Shown here: in pieces, positions 1 to 7,994 of the stretch | Numbering within the stretch: position 1 is the stretch's first letter | Layout of the letters: the number at the start of each line of letters is the position of its first letter | Assembly (NCBI GenBank): GCA_015259235.1 | Contig: JABZGM010000024.1 | Span: 277-16,191 of the forward strand | Source of the DNA: Alloprevotella sp. | Lineage (GTDB): Bacteria; Bacteroidota; Bacteroidia; Bacteroidales; Bacteroidaceae | Direction: 5' to 3' | DNA: 15,915 nt | Translations under genes and position numbers: made by a program | Notes under the pieces: generated by a model | What the model was told of the DNA's origin: nothing | What the model saw: only the letters and a program-made list of their open reading frames with translations | Databases searched by the model: none

Positions 1-17
1 GTATATAGTATTACTTT

Positions 18-1178
18 ATGATTAAAAAGTTTTTTGACACCATTCGTCCACACTTCGAACCAGGAGGTAAACTCCAGTCACTTCGTAGTGTTTACGACGG
101 AATGGAAACGTTTGCGTTGGTTCCTAACGCAACTTCAAAGAGCGGTGTGAGCGTTCACGACTCCATTGACTCAAAGCGCATCATGAGCTTCGTGGTAATC
201 GCGCTGATTCCCGCACTTTTAGTGGGTATGTTCAACATTGGTTACCAGAACTACACGCACGCTGGCGTAGAGGCTTCTTGCTTTACGATGTTCCTCTATG
301 GACTTGCTGTGATGCTTCCCAAAATTGTAGTGAGCTACGCTGTGGGACTTGGTATCGAGTTCGTTGTTGCTCAATGGAAGAACGAAGAAATTCAAGAAGG
401 GTATCTGGTTTCTGGTATGCTCATTCCTCTTGTTGTGCCTGTGGGAACTCCACTCTGGATGCTTGCAGTAGCCGTTGCATTCTCCGTTATCTTTGCAAAA
501 GAAATCTTCGGAGGCACTGGTATGAACATCTTTAACCCCGCACTTGTAGCTCGTGCATTCCTCTTTTTTGCATGGCCCACAAAGATGAGTGGTGATGCTG
601 TCTGGGTTAGCACCGAACAAGTGCTAGGTCTAGGTAATAAACTCGCAGATGGTTTCACTGCTGCTACTCCACTTGGACAAGCTGGAGCTGGACACCAGAT
701 TACTTCTACGTTCAGTGATATGCTCACAGGGTTGATGCCAGGTTCTATCGGTGAAACTTCGTTCATTGCCATTATGATTGGTGCAGCCATTCTTTTGTGG
801 ACACGCATCGCTTCTTGGCGTATCATGCTGAGTGTCTTTGCAGGCGGTGCTATTGTGGCAGCTTTGTTTAATGCTTTCGGAGCTGCAGACAACGCCGTTG
901 CTCATTTGGGTGTAGCTCAACACTTGTGTTTAGGTGGTTTTGCTTTCGGTGCTGTTTTCATGGCCACCGACCCTGTGACTAGCGCTCGCACTGAGACTGG
1001 TAAATATATCTATGGGTTCATCATCGGTTCTTTGGCGATTACCATCCGTGTCTTGAATCCTGGTTATCCCGAAGGTATGATGCTTGCAATTCTTTTCATG
1101 AATATGTTTGCTCCTCTCATTGACTACTTCGTGGTACAACGCAATATCAATAAGCGCCTTGCACGCGTGAAAAAGTAA
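18..1178 (+). CDS. nqrB: Na+-translocating NADH:quinone reductase subunit B (NqrB)
   Basis: Membrane subunit of the respiratory sodium pump that couples NADH oxidation and quinone reduction to Na+ export across the inner membrane. The 386-residue protein is about normal length and is mostly hydrophobic helices. The segment DGFTAATPLG (residues 211-220) matches the family's FMN attachment motif; by analogy Thr217 carries the phosphoester-linked FMN. The conserved run GGTGMNIFNPALVARAF lies at about 165-181. The start follows an AT-rich leader and gives the family's usual N-terminus. It is the first complete gene of the nqrBCDEF run, with only 18 bases before nqrC. nqrA should lie just upstream, outside the window. 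The family call is certain; the FMN residue is inferred from homologues. Confidence 0.97.
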   Translation: MIKKFFDTIRPHFEPGGKLQSLRSVYDGMETFALVPNATSKSGVSVHDSIDSKRIMSFVVIALIPALLVGMFNIGYQNYTHAGVEASCFTMFLYGLAVMLPKIVVSYAVGLGIEFVVAQWKNEEIQEGYLVSGMLIPLVVPVGTPLWMLAVAVAFSVIFAKEIFGGTGMNIFNPALVARAFLFFAWPTKMSGDAVWVSTEQVLGLGNKLADGFTAATPLGQAGAGHQITSTFSDMLTGLMPGSIGETSFIAIMIGAAILLWTRIASWRIMLSVFAGGAIVAALFNAFGAADNAVAHLGVAQHLCLGGFAFGAVFMATDPVTSARTETGKYIYGFIIGSLAITIRVLNPGYPEGMMLAILFMNMFAPLIDYFVVQRNINKRLARVKK

Positions 1179-1196
1179 TCTCTCGACATCACGATT

Positions 1197-1898
1197 ATGA
1201 AATTCAATACCAATAGCAACGTCTATACGATTGTCTATGCGTCAGTTATGGTAATCATTGCAGCTTTCTTGTTGGCTTTTGTTGCCTCTGTGCTCAAATC
1301 TCCACAAGAAGCTAATGTTGCCAACGATAAACGCGGACAAATTCTATCGTCTCTCAATATCCGTAATGTAAATGATGTGACTGACGAATATAACAAAGTG
1401 ATTCTTCATGATCTTATCTTGGACGCAAACGGTCAAGTGATCAAAGAAGATGGCGGTTTTCAAGTTGAAAGCAAAGACATCACTGCTAAGAATCCCGCTG
1501 ATAAAAAACTTCCTCTCTATGTAGCAAAGGTAAACAACGACACAATCTATGTTGTTCCCCTCTATGGTCGTGGACTTTGGGGTGGTATCTCTGGTTATCT
1601 TGCTCTAAAGAAAGACTTTGACACAGTGTTTGGCTCATACTTCACTCACGAAAGTGAGACTGCCGGTCTTGGAGCTCGCATTGTGGAGGAAGAATTCCAG
1701 GAAAAGTTTATTGGCAAAAAGGCTTTCTCTGATAGTACCTTCCAAAAGGTTGCTTTGGTTCTCAGCAAAAAGATTGAAAATCCCGAACATGAGGTTGATG
1801 CAATCACTGGAGCTACTTTGACCAGTAATGGAGTTAGCGAAATGTTCCAAACAAGTCTACTCCCCTATCAGAAGTTTTTTAGTGCTAATCACAAATAA
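1197..1898 (+). CDS. nqrC: Na+-translocating NADH:quinone reductase subunit C (NqrC)
   Basis: Periplasm-facing flavoprotein subunit of Na+-NQR, passing electrons between the NqrD/E iron-sulfur centre and the NqrB FMN. The 233-residue protein has one N-terminal membrane helix (about residues 10-33) followed by a soluble FMN-binding domain. The motif TGATLTS (204-210) corresponds to the family's S/TGAT signature, so Thr207 is the likely covalent FMN site. HESETAGLGARI (151-162) is the other well-conserved block. It sits between nqrB and nqrD with an 18-base gap on each side, so it is almost certainly cotranscribed. No defect is seen. Confidence 0.97.
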   Translation: MKFNTNSNVYTIVYASVMVIIAAFLLAFVASVLKSPQEANVANDKRGQILSSLNIRNVNDVTDEYNKVILHDLILDANGQVIKEDGGFQVESKDITAKNPADKKLPLYVAKVNNDTIYVVPLYGRGLWGGISGYLALKKDFDTVFGSYFTHESETAGLGARIVEEEFQEKFIGKKAFSDSTFQKVALVLSKKIENPEHEVDAITGATLTSNGVSEMFQTSLLPYQKFFSANHK

Positions 1899-1916
1899 TT
1901 TAGAGGACAAACCATT

Positions 1917-2540
1917 ATGAGTCTTTTTTCAAAGCGCAATCAAGAGGTTCTCAAAGCTCCTCTTAATCTCGACAACCCAATCGTGTCGCAAGTACTGGGT
2001 ATTTGTTCTGCGTTAGCTGTGACTTCTCAGCTAGAACCTGCCATAGTTATGGGCTTGTCTGTGACCGTTATTACGGCTTTCTCCAATGTGATTATCTCAC
2101 TGATCCGTAATACTATTCCATCACGCATTCGTATCATTGTGCAACTAGTGGTTGTTGCTGCACTCGTTACCATCGTTAGCCAAGTACTTAAGGCATTCGC
2201 ATACGATGTAAGTGTACAACTCTCTGTATATGTTGGTTTGATTATCACCAACTGCATTTTGATGGGACGTCTCGAAGCCTTTGCTATGATGAATAGTCCT
2301 TGGCCTTCTTTCCTCGATGGAATTGGTAACGGATTGGGCTACGCTTGGATCCTTGTTGTTGTAGGATTTATTCGCGAAGTTCTCGGTTCGGCATCCATTC
2401 TTGGTCACAAGATTCCTCTACTTGATCAGAGCGATTTCTTCCACAATGGTATGATGACAATGCCTGCAATGGCGTTGATTATCTGTGGCTGCGTCGTTTG
2501 GGCGCATCGCTCCATCAACGACCGTAAGAAGTCCAAATAA
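1917..2540 (+). CDS. nqrD: Na+-translocating NADH:quinone reductase subunit D (NqrD)
   Basis: Integral membrane subunit of Na+-NQR, about six helices in 207 residues, homologous to NqrE and to Rnf subunits. Cys30 (GICSALAV) and Cys113 (TNCILMGR) are in the two positions that, in the family, join two NqrE cysteines to hold a [2Fe-2S] cluster within the membrane. The GLGYAWILVVVGFIREVLGS block in the second half is typical of NqrD. The leader contains AGAGGA about 11 bases before the ATG, which resembles a Shine-Dalgarno sequence, but these motifs are usually not decisive in Bacteroidota. Central gene of the nqr operon. Confidence 0.97.
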   Translation: MSLFSKRNQEVLKAPLNLDNPIVSQVLGICSALAVTSQLEPAIVMGLSVTVITAFSNVIISLIRNTIPSRIRIIVQLVVVAALVTIVSQVLKAFAYDVSVQLSVYVGLIITNCILMGRLEAFAMMNSPWPSFLDGIGNGLGYAWILVVVGFIREVLGSASILGHKIPLLDQSDFFHNGMMTMPAMALIICGCVVWAHRSINDRKKSK

Positions 2541-2573
2541 GTAATGTGTAATTCCCTACAAAACAAATAAACA

Positions 2574-3203
2574 ATGGAACATCTATTGAGTCTATTTGTC
2601 CGTTCCATCTTTGTGGACAATATGATTTTCGCGTTCTTCTTGGGTATGTGCTCCTATTTGGCAGTATCAAAGAACGTCAAAACAGCGTTGGGACTTGGAG
2701 TTGCCGTTACTTTCGTGCTCCTCGTTACAGTTCCTGTTGACTACCTCTTGCAGGTTTATGTGTTAAACCCTGATGCCCTTGTTCCTGGTGTGGACTTGAG
2801 CTTCCTCTCATTTATTCTGTTTATCGCGGTTATTGCAGGTATCACTCAGTTGGTTGAAATGGCTGTAGAACGTTTCTCACCTTCCCTCTATTCTGCTTTA
2901 GGTATTTTCTTGCCGCTAATCGCAGTAAATTGCGCAATCATGGGCGCCTCTCTTTTCATGCAGCAAAGAATCCTTATGGATCCAGCTACATCTACGCAGG
3001 CGATATCCAGTGTTTGGGACGCAATCGCCTATGCACTAGGTTCTGGTATCGGTTGGTTGCTTGCAATCACTGCACTTGCTGCTATTCGTGAGAAGATGGC
3101 TTACACTGATGTACCCAAGCCTCTCCAAGGTCTAGGTATTACCTTCATCACGGTAGGCTTGATGGCAATGGCCTTCATGTGCTTCTCTGGTCTTAAAATC
3201 TAA
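2574..3203 (+). CDS. nqrE: Na+-translocating NADH:quinone reductase subunit E (NqrE)
   Basis: Integral membrane partner of NqrD in the sodium pump. The 209 residues form about six helices with inverted topology relative to NqrD. Cys26 (GMCSYLAVS) and Cys120 (VNCAIMG) are the expected ligands of the shared [2Fe-2S] cluster. The C-terminal block AIREKMAYTDVPKPLQGLGI (residues 170-189) matches NqrE closely. The start follows an A-rich leader (aaacaaataaacaATGG), typical of Bacteroidota translation initiation without a Shine-Dalgarno sequence. It follows nqrD by 33 bases and precedes nqrF by 20. Confidence 0.97.
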   Translation: MEHLLSLFVRSIFVDNMIFAFFLGMCSYLAVSKNVKTALGLGVAVTFVLLVTVPVDYLLQVYVLNPDALVPGVDLSFLSFILFIAVIAGITQLVEMAVERFSPSLYSALGIFLPLIAVNCAIMGASLFMQQRILMDPATSTQAISSVWDAIAYALGSGIGWLLAITALAAIREKMAYTDVPKPLQGLGITFITVGLMAMAFMCFSGLKI

Positions 3204-3223
3204 CTGTTCATTACGAATTTTCA

Positions 3224-4498
3224 ATGGATACGAAATTTATTCTAATCAGTATTGCCGTCTTCTTCGTGGTGATCCTCGTGTTGGTGGCGATTCTGCTCGT
3301 TGCGAAGCGTTATCTCTCCCCTTCGGGCAAGGTGAACCTTACAATCAACGGTAAGGAAACAATCGAAGTAGAGCAAGGTAGCAGCGTGCTTACCACACTT
3401 TCAGAGAATGGCATCTACCTTTCTTCAGCATGTGGTGGTAAAGGATCATGCGGGCAATGCCGTTGCCAAATACCCGAAGGCGGTGGTGAAATCCTCGATT
3501 CAGAGAAACCCCATTTCTCTCGCAAAGAAATCAAAGACAACTGGCGTTTGGGCTGCCAAGCTAAAGTAAAGGGCGATATGGGCGTCAAAGTTCCTGAAAG
3601 CGTAATGGGCGTCAAGGAGTGGGAATGCACGGTCATTGGCAACCGCAATGTGGCTACCTTTATCAAAGAATTCAAGGTGCAACTCCCTCCCGGTGAGCAC
3701 ATGGACTTTGAGCCTGGCTCGTATGCACAAATCAAAATCCCTACATTTTCAATTGACTATGACAAGGATTTTGACAAAAGTCTCATCGGAGACCTTTATC
3801 TTCCTGCATGGGAAAAGTTTGGTCTCTTAGGTCTGAAGTGCACTAACGAGGAAGCTACCATTCGTGCCTATTCAATGGCAAACTATCCCGATGAAGGTGA
3901 CATTATCACCCTTACGGTTCGTATCGCTACCCCACCCTTTAAACCAAAAGATCAAGGTCCTGGCTTTATGGACGTACCTCCTGGTATCGCATCTTCCTAT
4001 ATCTTCAGCTTAAAACCGGGTGATAAGGTAACAATGAGTGGTCCTTATGGTGATTTCCACCCACGTTACAATTCAAAACGTGAGATGATTTGGGTTGGCG
4101 GTGGCGCTGGTATGGCTCCACTTCGTGCACAAATTATGCACTTGCTCAAGACAAAAAATGTGCGTGACCGCGAAATGCACTATTTCTATGGTGCGCGTGC
4201 CATCGACGAAGTGTTCTTCTTGGAAGACTTCCTTCAACTTGAACGCGATTTCCCCAACTTCCACTTCCATCTTGCCCTCGACCGTCCAGACCCCAAGGCT
4301 GATAGCCTCGGAGTGAAGTACACTGCTGGTTTCATTGCCCCTGTAATGGGTGACACTTACCTCAAGGCACACGAAGCACCCGAAGATATTGAGTACTATC
4401 TCTGCGGACCTCCTATGATGTCTAAGACCGTGCTTGATCTCCTCGACAGCCTCGGTGTGGAGCGTGACATGATTTCCTTCGACGACTTCGGAGGTTAA
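3224..4498 (+). CDS. nqrF: Na+-translocating NADH:quinone reductase subunit F (NqrF), NADH dehydrogenase subunit
   Basis: Entry point for electrons into Na+-NQR: it oxidises NADH through FAD and a [2Fe-2S] cluster on the cytoplasmic side. The 424-residue protein has, in order, an N-terminal membrane anchor (about 5-27), a plant-type ferredoxin domain with Cys70, Cys76, Cys79 and Cys111, an FAD domain with the RAYS flavin motif, and an NADH domain with GGGAGMAPLRAQ and YYLCGPPMM. It ends in the characteristic FDDFGG. All cofactor residues are present, and the cysteine spacing matches the well-studied Vibrio enzyme as I remember it. Last gene of the operon; a terminator follows 24 bases after the stop. 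Confidence 0.98.
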   Translation: MDTKFILISIAVFFVVILVLVAILLVAKRYLSPSGKVNLTINGKETIEVEQGSSVLTTLSENGIYLSSACGGKGSCGQCRCQIPEGGGEILDSEKPHFSRKEIKDNWRLGCQAKVKGDMGVKVPESVMGVKEWECTVIGNRNVATFIKEFKVQLPPGEHMDFEPGSYAQIKIPTFSIDYDKDFDKSLIGDLYLPAWEKFGLLGLKCTNEEATIRAYSMANYPDEGDIITLTVRIATPPFKPKDQGPGFMDVPPGIASSYIFSLKPGDKVTMSGPYGDFHPRYNSKREMIWVGGGAGMAPLRAQIMHLLKTKNVRDREMHYFYGARAIDEVFFLEDFLQLERDFPNFHFHLALDRPDPKADSLGVKYTAGFIAPVMGDTYLKAHEAPEDIEYYLCGPPMMSKTVLDLLDSLGVERDMISFDDFGG

Positions 4499-4521
4499 CT
4501 TCTATTTTAATCAATATTGCT

Positions 4522-4562
4522 CGCTCCCTCTCTGGTATTTCCTGAGAGGGAGCGTTTGTTTT
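4522..4562 (+). terminator. Intrinsic terminator of the nqr operon
   Basis: A perfect 11-bp stem, cgctccctctc (4522-4532) with gagagggagcg (4544-4554), encloses an 11-base loop and is followed by tttgtttt. Position and form fit a factor-independent terminator for nqrB-F. Only 22 bases separate the stem from the next ATG, so the downstream gene has no room for a promoter after the hairpin. Confidence 0.88.
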
Positions 4563-4576
4563 AATCCAAATCACCC

Positions 4577-6430
4577 ATGAAAAAGTTGTTTTCTTTTTTA
4601 GTTGGCTGTACCTTTTCTTTGTTAGGATTGCAGGCAGCCACTGTGAACATCCAGCACGTTCATCCACTGAATTGGTGGGTTGGCATGGCGCAACCAGAGT
4701 TGCAAATCATGATTCATGGTGACAATGTCGCCCAATTCGAACCAGAGCTTCGTGCACAAGGGGTAAAGCTTCTCAGAACAGAGCGCGTATCAAATGCAAA
4801 TTATCTCTTTCTCTACGTCGATACGCGTTCTGCTCAACCACAAACATTTCAGATCCTACTTAAAGAAGGGAAGAAAGTTCGCAAGTCCCTACCCTATACG
4901 CTTGAGGCGAGGCAAAAACTAAGCCGTACAGCCTTTGATGCTTCAGATGTTGTTTACTTGCTTATGCCAGACCGTTTTGCTAACGGCAACGCCAAATTAA
5001 ATAATGTCCCAGGACTTAAGGAATCCAAGACAGACCTCAAGAATCCTGATGCACGACATGGTGGAGATATTGCAGGACTTCGAAGCAAACTTCCCTACTT
5101 GCAGGATTTGGGAGTGACAGCAATTTGGCCAACTCCTATGCTCATCAATGATATGCCAAGCCATACCTATCATGGATACGCCATTACTGATTACTATCAA
5201 ATTGACCCACGTATGGGAACCATCAATGAGTTCAAAGCGTTGGTAGCAGATTGTCATCATCATGGCATCAAGTTTATCATGGACTGGGTGTTTAACCACT
5301 GCGGTAGCGAGAACTTTCTCTTTCGAGACAGACCTGCCGACGATTGGTTCAACTTCAATAGCCAATATGAACAAACCAACTACAGACTAGCAACGCTTAC
5401 TGACCCTTATGCTGCTAAGCGCGAGAGACTCCTTGCACAAGATGGTTGGTTTGTAAAAAACATGCCCGACCTTAATCAGCGCAATCCAGCCGTACAAACC
5501 TACTTAATTCAAGCATCAATCTGGTGGACAGAGTTTGCGGATATCGATGGAATTCGTCAAGACACCTATCCGTATGCCGATTTTGAAGCAATGGCTACTT
5601 GGAACCAGCGTATGGAGCGTGAGTATCCAGGCTTCAACATCGTAGGTGAAACGTGGATTAACAACAATGTAAGTGTAAGCTATTGGCAAAAAGATAGTAA
5701 ACTTGCAGCCCCCCGCAATACTCACCTGAAGACCGTCATGGACTTCCCACTAATGTATGCTTTGCAACAAGCTGTCAACGAGGAGACTGACGACTGGGAC
5801 AACGGATTGGCTAAAATATATAATCTACTATCTCAAGACTTTATCTACGCAGACCCAATGCACCTGCTTACTTTCTTGGACAATCATGATACCAATCGTT
5901 TCTCTTCAACGCCAGAACAAGCTAAAGACTTGCGACGTTATCAGCAAGCTCTCACTTTGTTGCTTACCCTAAGAGGAATTCCTCAATTATACTATGGTGA
6001 TGAAATTGGCATGGCTGCGAATCACGACAAAGGTGATGGTGCAATGCGTGCTAACTTCCCAGGGGGATTTGCAGACGGACAGCCTAATGCTTTTACTGCA
6101 GAAGGAAGAGATAGCCTACGAACAGCATACTTTGACTTTACACGTCGTTTGCTTCAGTGGCGCAAAGGCAATACAGCATTATCAGAAGGCAAACTTACAC
6201 AGTTTACAGTGCAAAACGGCGTTTACGTTTATGCTCGTACTTCCAAGGACCGTCATGTAGTTGTTATTATCAATGGTAAGAAAGATGCGCGTACCCTAAA
6301 TCTTTCTCATTATTCTGAAGTGTTCCCATCAAAAACGGCTTACGATGTCTTTTCTCAACAACCAACGTCTTGGGATAAAGAAGTAAGCCTAGAGCCGAGG
6401 GGTATAATGATTCTGGATTTCTTAAAATAG
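4577..6430 (+). CDS. susA: SusA-like periplasmic GH13 neopullulanase/cyclomaltodextrinase
   Basis: Predicted periplasmic alpha-amylase-family enzyme cleaving alpha-1,4 links in maltooligosaccharides, pullulan or cyclodextrins. The 617-residue protein has a cleavable signal peptide (1-20, ending LQA), an N-terminal Ig-like cyclomaltodextrinase domain (about 22-110), a TIM barrel, and a C-terminal beta domain from about 530. GH13 regions are clear: DWVFNH (236-241), DGIRQD with nucleophile Asp329, GETW with acid/base Glu358, and LDNHD with stabiliser Asp438. Length equals that of Bacteroides SusA as I recall it. No other sus genes (susB-G, susR) lie beside it, so it may serve internal glycogen-like or imported oligosaccharides. 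The exact substrate, and orthology to SusA rather than a paralogue, is inference. Confidence 0.85.
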   Translation: MKKLFSFLVGCTFSLLGLQAATVNIQHVHPLNWWVGMAQPELQIMIHGDNVAQFEPELRAQGVKLLRTERVSNANYLFLYVDTRSAQPQTFQILLKEGKKVRKSLPYTLEARQKLSRTAFDASDVVYLLMPDRFANGNAKLNNVPGLKESKTDLKNPDARHGGDIAGLRSKLPYLQDLGVTAIWPTPMLINDMPSHTYHGYAITDYYQIDPRMGTINEFKALVADCHHHGIKFIMDWVFNHCGSENFLFRDRPADDWFNFNSQYEQTNYRLATLTDPYAAKRERLLAQDGWFVKNMPDLNQRNPAVQTYLIQASIWWTEFADIDGIRQDTYPYADFEAMATWNQRMEREYPGFNIVGETWINNNVSVSYWQKDSKLAAPRNTHLKTVMDFPLMYALQQAVNEETDDWDNGLAKIYNLLSQDFIYADPMHLLTFLDNHDTNRFSSTPEQAKDLRRYQQALTLLLTLRGIPQLYYGDEIGMAANHDKGDGAMRANFPGGFADGQPNAFTAEGRDSLRTAYFDFTRRLLQWRKGNTALSEGKLTQFTVQNGVYVYARTSKDRHVVVIINGKKDARTLNLSHYSEVFPSKTAYDVFSQQPTSWDKEVSLEPRGIMILDFLK

Positions 6431-6481
6431 GATTGTTCGTAACTTCCTAGAATAAGTAGAATTTGGGATAAGCATTCCCCC

Positions 6482-6529
6482 CAAAAAAAGATGGAGGTGT
6501 TGCAAAACTCGTTTTTGCAGCATCTCCAT
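6482..6529 (-). terminator. Long hairpin, terminator-like in the minus direction
   Basis: Arms 6491-6507 and 6513-6529 form a 17-bp stem with two G-U type positions and a 5-base loop. Read on the minus strand it is followed at once by C and seven T's (from plus-strand positions 6490 down to 6483), the classic form of an intrinsic terminator. On the plus strand the following tract is weaker (ttgatgttt), but the hairpin stands only about 60 bases after the amylase stop, so it may end that transcript too. No minus-strand gene feeding it was found. Confidence 0.65.
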
Positions 6530-6873
6530 TTGATGTTTCATAAGCAGACGGAATGCAAAGCGTTAATATTGAGGATAAAGGAGCGTACCATTCATTAGAA
6601 GTTAATCAGATTCCACTTGATTGTTGTCCTGCATATCTCCATTGACGAATAGCACAATTACAGTATAATGACCGATATTGGTTTAAGTATTGTTTACATT
6701 TCCTATCCTTCCATTTAACGCGTTTTTTTGAACGCCAAGATCTTTGCTGGGAAAGAATCGATTCTCAGAGCATTTGCAAATCGCATAGATTTACATATTT
6801 CCCTGCATATACCCTCATTTCTGCAAGTATTTACAATACATTCGTTCATTCATCCCTTTTTTCCTCTGAAAAT

Positions 6874-6957
6874 GTCCGATGTTTTTCTGATTTCTTCCCA
6901 CGAAATTTCTTTTTCGTCCTATATAATTCTGAAAACTTCCCACGAAATTTTGTTTCT
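6874..6957. repeat. Two tandem imperfect 42-bp repeats
   Basis: Units 6874-6915 and 6916-6957 both begin gtcc and share ttcccacgaaattt at the same offset (6895 and 6937), along with a tctga block; roughly three quarters of positions agree. The 42-bp period is 14 codons, which is why a spurious minus-strand frame shows a repeated peptide pattern. No direct function is evident. Confidence 0.7.
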
Positions 6958-6965
6958 GTGGGAAG
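6936..6965. other. Hairpin at the end of the 42-bp repeat
   Basis: cttcccacgaaa (6936-6947) pairs with tttc (6953-6956) plus gtgggaag (6958-6965), leaving one bulged T and a 5-base loop. The left arm belongs to the second 42-bp repeat; the right arm extends past it. No T-run follows, so it is not an obvious terminator. Confidence 0.55.
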
Positions 6966-7264
6966 ATATCGAGAAAAAATCCTGAATCTCTCCATTTTTT
7001 GTCGGAGGATTGATTTTGAACCCATGTAAAATACATTAGTTTCCTCCTAGTTTGCTTGAAATTCTGACCCAATTTAGCCCGTCATTTTAACAGTCTTCGA
7101 AGCGTTTTCCCTTAACGATTCATAATCATCTAAGTTTTGTCCGTAAAATTAAGATGAAACAAACGACTTATTTACACACTCTGGTAGACGCTACTAGGAA
7201 AACAAATGCAACTGCATATTACTATGATTCTCCTACAAGTCTGTTATATCTCGAGATTTAGTTG

Positions 7265-7272
7265 TATCTTTG
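7265..7272 (+). promoter_or_regulatory. Bacteroidota-type -7 promoter element for ribE-nth
   Basis: TATCTTTG matches the TAnnTTTG consensus of the Bacteroidota primary sigma factor. Transcription would begin a few bases downstream, giving a leader of roughly 70 bases before the ribE ATG. No convincing -33 TTTG/TTG is visible at the usual spacing, so strength is uncertain. Confidence 0.65.
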
Positions 7273-7279
7273 TACTAAT

Positions 7280-7349
7280 GAATCAAACTGAGAAAAATAG
7301 AATCGAACTCAGCTAATCAATTGAATCCAACTTAGATAATCAATACAAC
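7280..7349 (+). repeat. Three short imperfect repeats in the ribE 5' leader
   Basis: gaatcaaactgag (7280), gaatcgaactcag (7300) and gaatccaacttag (7323) recur at 20- and 23-base spacing, the last two also followed by an ataatcaa/ctaatcaa block. They fill the region between the predicted start of transcription and the ATG. They do not resemble the conserved FMN riboswitch helices. Confidence 0.6.
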
Positions 7350-7350
7350 T

Positions 7351-7953
7351 ATGTTTTCAGGAATTGTAGAGTCCACGGCAAAAGTCGTAAACATACAGAA
7401 GGAGCAAGAAAATATCCACTTCACGCTCGAATGTAATTTTGTTCAAGAACTGAAAATCGACCAGAGTGTTGCACACAATGGCGTTTGTCTTACAGTGGTT
7501 CACTTGACAGAAACACAATATGTGGTAACAGCAATGAACGAAACCCTCGAGCGTAGCAATCTTGGTGACTGGACTGTTGGCACTGAGGTGAATGTGGAAC
7601 GTTCAATGATGATGAATGGCAGACTTGATGGACATATCGTGCAAGGACACGTGGATCAAGTGGCTACTTGTGTGAAGAAAGAGAACGAAGATGGTAGCTA
7701 TCGTTTCACCTTTGAATATGAAACGAGCAAAGAGATGGCTCAACGTGGCTATTTTTGCGTAGACAAAGGCAGTGTCACGGTAAATGGAGTTAGTCTCACT
7801 GTTTGCAATCCCACCAACAACACTTTCCAAGTGTGCATCATTCCTTACACCTACGACAATACGAACTTCCACAACATTGAAGTGGGCACAAAAGTCAATT
7901 TGGAATTTGACATCATTGGCAAATATATTGCTCGAATGCAACAACTTGCTTAA
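7351..7953 (+). CDS. ribE: Riboflavin synthase (alpha subunit)
   Basis: Catalyses the last step of riboflavin synthesis, the dismutation of two 6,7-dimethyl-8-ribityllumazine molecules, in the cytoplasm as a trimer. The 200-residue protein shows the two tandem lumazine-binding barrels of the family: the first with MFSGIVES at the start and NGVCLTV (43-49), the second with GSVTVNGVSLTV and TNFHNIEVGTKVNLEFD near the end. LDGHIVQGHVD bridges them. Length is normal and the start gives the invariant MF-GIVE N-terminus. A consensus promoter lies 80 bases upstream. nth follows after 41 bases and is probably cotranscribed. Confidence 0.96.
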   Translation: MFSGIVESTAKVVNIQKEQENIHFTLECNFVQELKIDQSVAHNGVCLTVVHLTETQYVVTAMNETLERSNLGDWTVGTEVNVERSMMMNGRLDGHIVQGHVDQVATCVKKENEDGSYRFTFEYETSKEMAQRGYFCVDKGSVTVNGVSLTVCNPTNNTFQVCIIPYTYDNTNFHNIEVGTKVNLEFDIIGKYIARMQQLA

Positions 7954-7994
7954 CTGCTCTCTCAACCCACGAGACACAACTAGACATAACAACT

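Larger units (their letters stand above)
6431..7350. other. 920-bp intergenic region without a supported gene
   Basis: This AT-rich stretch lies between two plus-strand transcription units. It holds a long hairpin near its left end (6491-6529), a pair of 42-bp imperfect repeats (6874-6957) with an overlapping hairpin (6936-6965), and at its right end a promoter (7265-7272) and a repeat-containing leader for ribE. Short open frames on both strands (for example 6728-6985 + and 6815-7072 -) show no family features, and the minus one simply translates the repeats. I saw no tRNA cloverleaf or riboswitch consensus. Confidence 0.7.

Noticed and set aside
6728..6985. 85-residue plus-strand open frame
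   Set aside because: Covers the same repeat and AT-rich sequence, with no recognisable protein features.
6815..7072. 85-residue minus-strand open frame with a repeated Asn/Phe/Gly pattern
   Set aside because: It is the translation of the 42-bp tandem repeats; no start context, domain or conservation signal supports it as a gene.
7300..7310. gaatcgaactc, like the reverse complement of a tRNA T-arm
   Set aside because: No acceptor, D or anticodon stems around it on either strand; it is one unit of the leader repeats.
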